This document shows positions 59,210 to 64,000 of a stretch of 64,000 nt of DNA, piece after piece. Source of the DNA: Lichina pygmaea (lineage: Eukaryota > Ascomycota > Lichinomycetes > Lichinales > Lichinaceae). The notes beneath the pieces were generated by a model. It did no database searches. It was given only the letters and a program-made list of their open reading frames with translations, and was not told where the DNA came from. The DNA is taken from positions 868,001 to 932,000 of the forward strand of contig OY730174.1 of NCBI GenBank assembly GCA_963422465.1, given 5' to 3'. A program made the position numbers and the translations under genes. Position 1 is the first letter of the stretch; each line of letters opens with the position of its first letter.

Positions 59210-59532
59210 CTGAACAGCTCAGCCTGCAGCGTGGACATGTCAATGACTGTCGCTGACAAGTCTTCACTATCCACCTCCATTTCAGCAACAAGGCACTGGA
59301 GCTTCTTCTTTGCTCAACCCTCAGCACCCTCAAGAACCTTTCACTTTCAGGACACACAAGCCTGCAGCTCGGCAAGCTGCTCAACAAGAGTATCCCGCTT
59401 GGCCTCATCAACAGCTAAATCCTCACAAAGGTTATCTCAAGTCATGTTCAACAACTCCCAAGAAAGTGACACACAGGACTTCCCACGATAAGTGTATTCA
59501 GCGCACTTCAACTTATCGTTGTTGTCAGACAT
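59210..59532 (-). pseudogene. Antisense ORF of A3 (fossil copy)
   Basis: Matches the A4 antisense ORF on the opposite strand to A3 gag-pol. The copy is broken. Confidence 0.68.
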
Positions 59533-59699
59533 TCAGAAGCAGGGCTTGTAGTTCAAAACACAGAAGTCATACAGAGCAAGTGACACAAAGTTATGATCAC
59601 AGATCTGGGCTGCCAGTTGGTTTCAGTAAGCAGAGGCACGTGATTTTGCAGACATACTCAAGAATTCATCAGGACAATAAATGAAGGAGAGGAGGGTAG

Positions 59700-60298
59700 T
59701 GTTACAACCCAGAGGATGGGAGCCACTTATTTATAGGCAATCAGGCCACAGGCCAGGCAAGAGGACACCATGGAAGTCAAGTGACCAACCAACAAGGGGT
59801 CACGTGACTGTCAAGACACACAGGAGTCTTGACACAGCATGCATGAAGCATCAAGACAATCTCACCAGTCTTGACGCAGGATGCATGAAGCATCAAGACA
59901 ATCTTACCAGTCTTGACACAGGATGTATGAAGCATCGAGACAATCTCACCAGTCTTGACGCAGGGTGCATAACATGGTGGGACCGTCAAGACAATCTCAC
60001 CTGTCTTGACATCAAGACTGTCAAGACAATCTTGATTGTCTTGACAGGCCAGCACTATATAGTCCGGTGATAGTTCCCCTATGGAACAATCGTCTTCAAC
60101 TCATGTTGTGATCCAGACAACTAGATCTACTTCAATACAATCCTTTTGTACGAAGCCATTGATCAGGTGTCACCACCACCACGTTCCACCAAACCCCTTC
60201 GCACTCCTTGACACTCCTCTCCTGCGAGAACCAACCCGCCTTCCACCTCTCGCCCTAATCCTATACTCGGATAGAACGGTACAGTACAGACCGCAACA
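59700..60298 (+). repeat. A3 3' LTR
   Basis: Three full plus one terminal modules, as in the A3 5' LTR. It ends ACCGCAACA next to the TCTTT duplication. Confidence 0.92.
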
Positions 60299-60303
60299 TC
60301 TTT

Positions 60304-61639
60304 CCCTATTTCTATTCACTGTGGAGTTTCCCAAGGTTCTCCTCTATCCCTTATTCTTTTTCTATTTTATATTTCTGAACTGCATGAAACAGTGCATACT
60401 CCCTCTTCTGGTGTTTCTGCTCTGGGATTTGCAGATGATACAAATCTGCTTGCTTTTGGTCACTCTCTGAAAAGCAACCTTCTGAAGTTGAAGAACACAC
60501 ATCTCAAATATCTGTCCTGGGCTGCAAGACATGGAATAGTCTTCTCTCCTGAGAAATATGAAATACTTCATTTTTCCAGAAGAAGATCAGACAATCTTCA
60601 GCTTTAGCTAAGACTAGGGAATGTGGTTTTAAGACCAAAAGAAGAAGTGTGAGTACTAGGAGTGTATCTGGATGCAAAGCTCCACTGGCATAAATACCAG
60701 AGGATTATTCTTCAAAAAGCACAGAAAGCACTTTCCTCTCTCTCTAGAACTTCCTACTCAACTTGGGGCTTCCCAGTTCTCACATCACGTCTTGTGTACA
60801 CTGCTATACTCAGATCTCTTCTGAGCTATGCAGTGGGGATCTGGTTCAACCCTCTAAGAAAATCTTCTAATATCTCTTCTCTTGTTTTATTTCAAAACAG
60901 ATGTCTAAGACTTATTGGAGGTGCTTTCAAAGCTACTCCCTCTTTTCTATTAGAGAGTGAGCTTTTTCTTTTACCTCTAGATCTTTATTTCAAATTCCGC
61001 ACAGCCTGTTTTCTCTCTTCCATCCAAACCTCCTCTCTGAAAACTCTTCTTGACAGTACCTTTTCTACTATTTCTTCCTATGCTTCTTCACTGAGGAAAC
61101 CTTTAAAGGAATCATCAACTATCTCTCCAAATTGGAAATTCACTTGGTTAAGTCAAATAACCACTAACCAGACTAGTTCAAAGAAAGAACTACAAAAGCT
61201 TTTTACTAAAGAGTGGGAAAACCAATGGGAAGAGAAGAAAAGAAGAAGCCACCCAGGTTGGCAGACTTTCTGCCCAAAGCCACACAAAGATAATCTGGAG
61301 CTCTACAAAAAGCTACAGAAAGCTGAGGTAAGTCTGCTACTACAAATCAGAACTGGGAGAATTGGTCTGGCAAGTTTTCTATTCAGAGCCGGAGTTCCTG
61401 ATTTTGCTACCCCTTTATGTATGTGTGGCCAAGCAGAGGAAACTGCAAAACACATCACTTCTTCATGTTCTCTCTATTCAAGACAAAGACAACAAGCTTC
61501 TTTTAATCCCCAAGACTTCACCACTATTATTTCAAACCCAGAGCTTCTACAGAAGTTTCTGTACTGGTTTATGTCTTTGAAAAGACTAAACCAGTTTAAC
61601 CTAGCTTTCAAACTCCACTATTCCCAATCTAATACCTAG
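60304..61639 (+). pseudogene. LINE ORF2, part 4 (reverse transcriptase second half, Cys-His tail)
   Basis: In phase with 47075: FPISIHCGVSQGSPLSLILF (RT motif with GxxQGSPLSP-like core), then ALGFADDTNLLAFGHSL with the catalytic FADD. The thumb and the region YTAILRSLLSYAVGIWF follow, then a long helical region and CMCGQAEETAKHITSSC near the end, a C-x-C..H..C tail common in this LINE type. No RNase H signature (TDGS-like) is visible between the thumb and the tail. In-frame stops at 60605 and 60650. The frame ends TAG at 61637-61639. Confidence 0.9.
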
Positions 61640-61847
61640 ATCTTTTTTCTCCTACCAGACACTTCAAGATTCCTTTTGTTACATCTCCTAGTCACACCCT
61701 GCCTTCAGTTTTTATTCCTTTAAAGGTTTTCTGAAGGAGTTCACTACTAGCTAGAAGATCTGCATGGCTGTAAAGCTACTATCAGTGTAAGGATCAAATA
61801 AAAAAATAAAATAATAAAATAAAATAATAAAATAAAATAAAATAAAA
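61640..61847 (+). repeat. LINE 3' UTR and A/T-rich tail
   Basis: A short 3' UTR followed by a tail of about 55 bp of (A)nT units (about 61795-61847), which abuts the right copy of the target-site duplication. This fixes the LINE 3' end and its orientation. Confidence 0.93.
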
Positions 61848-61861
61848 ATCGCATATCACCC
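61848..61861. repeat. LINE target-site duplication, right copy
   Basis: ATCGCATATCACCC, identical to 17621-17634. The old integrase reading continues from here as AYHPQTDSQS. Confidence 0.95.
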
Positions 61862-62215
61862 TCAAACAGACAGCCAAAGCTAAGCATACACTGCTGCTTG
61901 GCAGCCGAGACAGAGAAGAAAATATCTTGACTACCATTATGAAATATTGATGGAGCTGGCTCAAGTACGATCTCCAATTGGAATCAGTTCACAGAATAAT
62001 ATCTGGTCTCTTGCTTGGGCGGTCACACCACCGCCTATATTTCCAGCAGCTGCCGAAAGTCGTGATAGCATTGGTAGCAGTCCGACTTTGGAAAGGGGTC
62101 TAGCTGACAGGGACTGACAGAAAAGCATGGTTTCAGTTGAGCAATCTTACCCTGACTCGTGAAGTTAACTAACAATCAAATGCCTTTATCCCGGTAGGAA
62201 CTGTCGTTCGAAGCT
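61862..62215 (+). mobile_element. Old Ty3/gypsy fossil, right part
   Basis: Continues the integrase remnant from 17634 (HPQTDSQS) and then quickly loses any recognisable similarity. A badly broken fossil; the right boundary is not visible. Confidence 0.5.
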
Positions 62216-62933
62216 ATTGTACTATCGTTGTGTTTCTACTCTACTGCCATTCCCATATGGTTTCCAGCACAACCTCTCGCTCATCTCGAACAATGACCTC
62301 CCAATAGGGGAAACACCGCCCAGCGGCCCGCTGGTTACTGAGCGAGGTCTACATGAAGAAGCGCTTGACGGTGCAGTCATCTTCGTGTGCCACTTGCACT
62401 TGCCGGGCAGAACCGGCGACGCGTGGATGGAACATGCAAAGCGCAAGCATCGCAAGCGGCCGTGACTCTTGGATCACAATACACGTGGGACTAGGAAGCC
62501 CTGTGCCAGAACACATGGTTGCTCTGGCGATCAGAGCCAGACCCTGATCTGACGAGACACTTTGCAGGGTCTGCGCCCTGCACTGGGGAGACCACAGACA
62601 ACACAGCGCAAGCGCTCGTCTTCCAGAACCTCGAGGTGGCGTAGCACGGCTTCCCCATAGCCCAGGACCACCGAACGTCGCACACAGGGCCCTGATCCCG
62701 TCGCTCAAGCCGAGTCTCTTGCTGTTGCCAAGGGACATTCGAGCCTTGACAATCCAGACGGTACGGAACAGTAAAGGGCAGACCCGGCCGCCTCTCCATG
62801 CTCGCTCACCGGACGCACGCAACCATCGAGCCGACCGCTGAACAGCGTCGGGCGGTTGCTGTTCCGTGAGACAGTCCATCTCTTACTCGTATGTATTTCT
62901 AATCCTCTTGATTGAAACTTCCAACTTTGTACG

Positions 62934-62978
62934 ACCCAAGTTTTCAACACCCAAGTTTTTCATACCCAACTTCTTGAT
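62934..62978. repeat. Three 15-bp tandem units
   Basis: Units ACCCAAGTTTTCAAC, ACCCAAGTTTTTCAT and ACCCAACTTCTTGAT lie head to tail. No function is evident. Confidence 0.85.
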
Positions 62979-63488
62979 ACCGAAGGGTTTTTTTTAAGAC
63001 TCAAGTTTACATCAAGACCTCCTCGTTCCGTCCCTGTAAGCCTATTTATTTGGTGGTGGTGTTCCGGTATCTACAGAGCGCCGGAGAAGATAAATGGTCT
63101 TGAGAGCCTCAAACCCCGAGCGAGACTGTCCAGTTAACATCTCACAGTACCCTTTGGAAGCATGGTATCTCTCAATAGGGAGAGAGATGGACCCACCCCC
63201 CTCTCACCTCCCCTCCGTGTGAGATTACCATGCAGGAACACACACACATGCAGGACAGTTTGGAGATGCTGTCATGGGAGACGACGATGGTGTGGCCGAC
63301 ATATCCAGGGGAAGCTTGCGATGGCTGATCTTTCAACAGTGGTAGAGCGACGGTTGATATGACCATAGCGACATGGCAACCGTGAACGTTGGACGACTAC
63401 ACTACTGGTACGGCATGCATGTACGAGACGGCGGAGACGAATGGACTGACTTTCCGCGCGCCATGAGCGGATCAGATTTGAAAGACGT

Positions 63489-63597
63489 CAACCACCACCC
63501 AGTGAGGGCCTGAACACCATACTGGAGGCTTCAGCTACCACCCACTGAAGACCTGAACACCACACTGAAGACCTCAACTACCATCCACAGAGGCTTC
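63489..63597. repeat. About 2.5 tandem units of 43 bp
   Basis: Units 63489-63531 and 63532-63574, then a partial third. They share CTACCACCCACTGAAGACCT-like and CTGAACACCACACTG-like segments. Confidence 0.8.
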
Positions 63598-63737
63598 AAA
63601 AGACTACTCGAGAGCATTCCGATGGACTCAACGACGATCATGGCTGTGGCTAGGGCGCTTTCGACACGCCATCCTTTCATGAATTTGAGCACGGAAGGGT
63701 AGGCAGTCCCCAGTCCTGGATTTTTGTTTTCTTTTGT

Positions 63738-63759
63738 GGGGGGGGGGGGGGGGGGGGGG
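63738..63759. repeat. G22 homopolymer
   Basis: A run of 22 G on the + strand after a T-rich stretch. It may be a true mononucleotide repeat, and its length may be affected by sequencing error. Confidence 0.85.
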
Positions 63760-64000
63760 AGGCGAGGGGGTGGGAGGGACCTGATGGGATCGAGGGACCC
63801 TGTAGCAGGGATGGTTGCCGTTGAAAAGAGCATTGGCTCGTGGTAGCGGAGAGGAGAAGGGTCTTTGGGTCGACGGTTTTCTTGTTCCTCCCTGGTGGCC
63901 TTCCTGTGCCTCCTCGCCTTCCGGGCAATTGTGTCTGTGCCGGGCGCGACTTGCTCCGGGCAGGGTCGGTATATCATATCATCGGGTTCTCCTGCCACTT

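Larger units (their letters stand above)
47076..60298 (+). mobile_element. A3: Ty3/gypsy chromodomain element, family A, with A4 nested in its integrase
   Basis: Duplication TCTTT (47071-47075, 60299-60303). LTRs are 47076-47676 and 59700-60298 (about 600 bp). Parts: gag (about 47695-48522), CCHC knuckle near 48460, protease motif VDSGASGNY (about 49310), reverse transcriptase (about 49854-50640), RNase H (about 50700-51160), and integrase (about 51180-51835, continuing from 58517 after A4). The chromodomain-like end lies at about 59100-59210, and the antisense ORF remnant at about 59210-59532 (-). Broken, with many breaks. Confidence 0.92.
17635..61847 (+). mobile_element. Full-length non-LTR retrotransposon (LINE), split by four LTR elements
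   Basis: One LINE of about 5.3 kb lies in five pieces: 17635-18945, 31774-32535, 39081-40139, 46468-47075 and 60304-61847. Each break is filled by an LTR element with its own 5-bp duplication, and the LINE frame continues across every one. A 14-bp duplication of the old integrase flanks the whole. The parts in order are: HDV-like ribozyme, GC-rich leader, ORF1 with zinc knuckles, ORF2 (endonuclease, reverse transcriptase, Cys-His tail), and an (A)nT-rich tail. Organisation suggests the fungal Tad1-like group, but I see no RNase H domain, which Tad1 relatives usually have. ORF2 has four in-frame stops (39162, 47014, 60605, 60650), two of them TGA where CGA is plausible and one a TAG where TGG is plausible, so the copy is dead. 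Confidence 0.93.
62216..64000. other. Right flank, no supported gene
   Basis: GC content returns to host level. Frames at 62349-62879 (minus) and 63531-63998 (minus) have no recognisable domain. The second one lacks an ATG near its 5' end and could be part of an exon entering from beyond the window. It contains a Pro run caused by the G run at 63738-63759. Confidence 0.4.

Noticed and set aside
62349-62879. 176-codon open frame on the minus strand
   Set aside because: Arg/Ser/Ala/Gly-rich without any recognisable segment. GC-rich DNA gives such chance frames.

Overview
The window reads as a filamentous ascomycete (Pezizomycotina) chromosome. The single-copy genes have short introns with CTGAC/CTAAC branch points and TAG/CAG acceptors. 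Their products (a COQ8/ABC1 kinase, a Mid1-type calcium-channel subunit, an AT-hook protein starting MANANEIPW, and a SET2 methyltransferase with AWS-SET-postSET-WW-SRI order) resemble Pezizomycotina orthologues. I cannot name the genus.

Left arm (1-14.5 kb): ordinary GC-rich gene space. COQ8 (+), an intron-containing tRNA with anticodon CAT (+), MID1 (-), the AT-hook gene (-) and SET2 (+), followed by a possible last exon of an unidentified gene. I rebuilt three of these genes across introns: two in COQ8, two in the AT-hook gene and three in SET2, one of them probably GC-AG.

Middle (about 16.1-61.9 kb): a nested transposon block. A worn Ty3/gypsy integrase remnant (about 17.3-17.63 kb and 61.85 kb on) is split by one non-LTR retrotransposon (LINE) of about 5.3 kb, bounded by a 14-bp target-site duplication (ATCGCATATCACCC). 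Four chromodomain-type Ty3/gypsy elements cut that LINE into five pieces: A1 18946-31768, A2 32536-39075, B2 40140-46462 and A3 47076-60298. Two of these were hit again: B1 lies in the 3' LTR of A1, and A4 lies in the integrase of A3. All six LTR insertions have clean 5-bp target-site duplications, so the order of events can be read directly.

Three things stand out. First, the 5' terminus of the LINE (17635-17746) folds as a complete HDV-like self-cleaving ribozyme: P1 with a G.U cleavage-site pair, P1.1, P2, P3, P4 and a CTAA core strand. Its predicted cleavage point coincides with the TSD/element junction. Second, both LTR families carry an antisense, tail-to-tail ORF overlapping the 3' end of pol. 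In family B it has exact Zn2Cys6 cysteine spacing and a charged, probably coiled-coil segment; in family A it keeps half of that cysteine pattern. Third, the A-family LTRs contain palindromic minisatellite arrays whose repeat number differs between elements but agrees between the two LTRs of one element.

The LTR copies differ mainly by C/T and G/A transitions, often at CpG, as expected of a RIP- or methylation-driven genome defence. The left end of the nest (LINE leader and the A1 5' LTR) is conspicuously spared. Right arm (about 62-64 kb): no convincing gene, short tandem repeats and a 22-G run.
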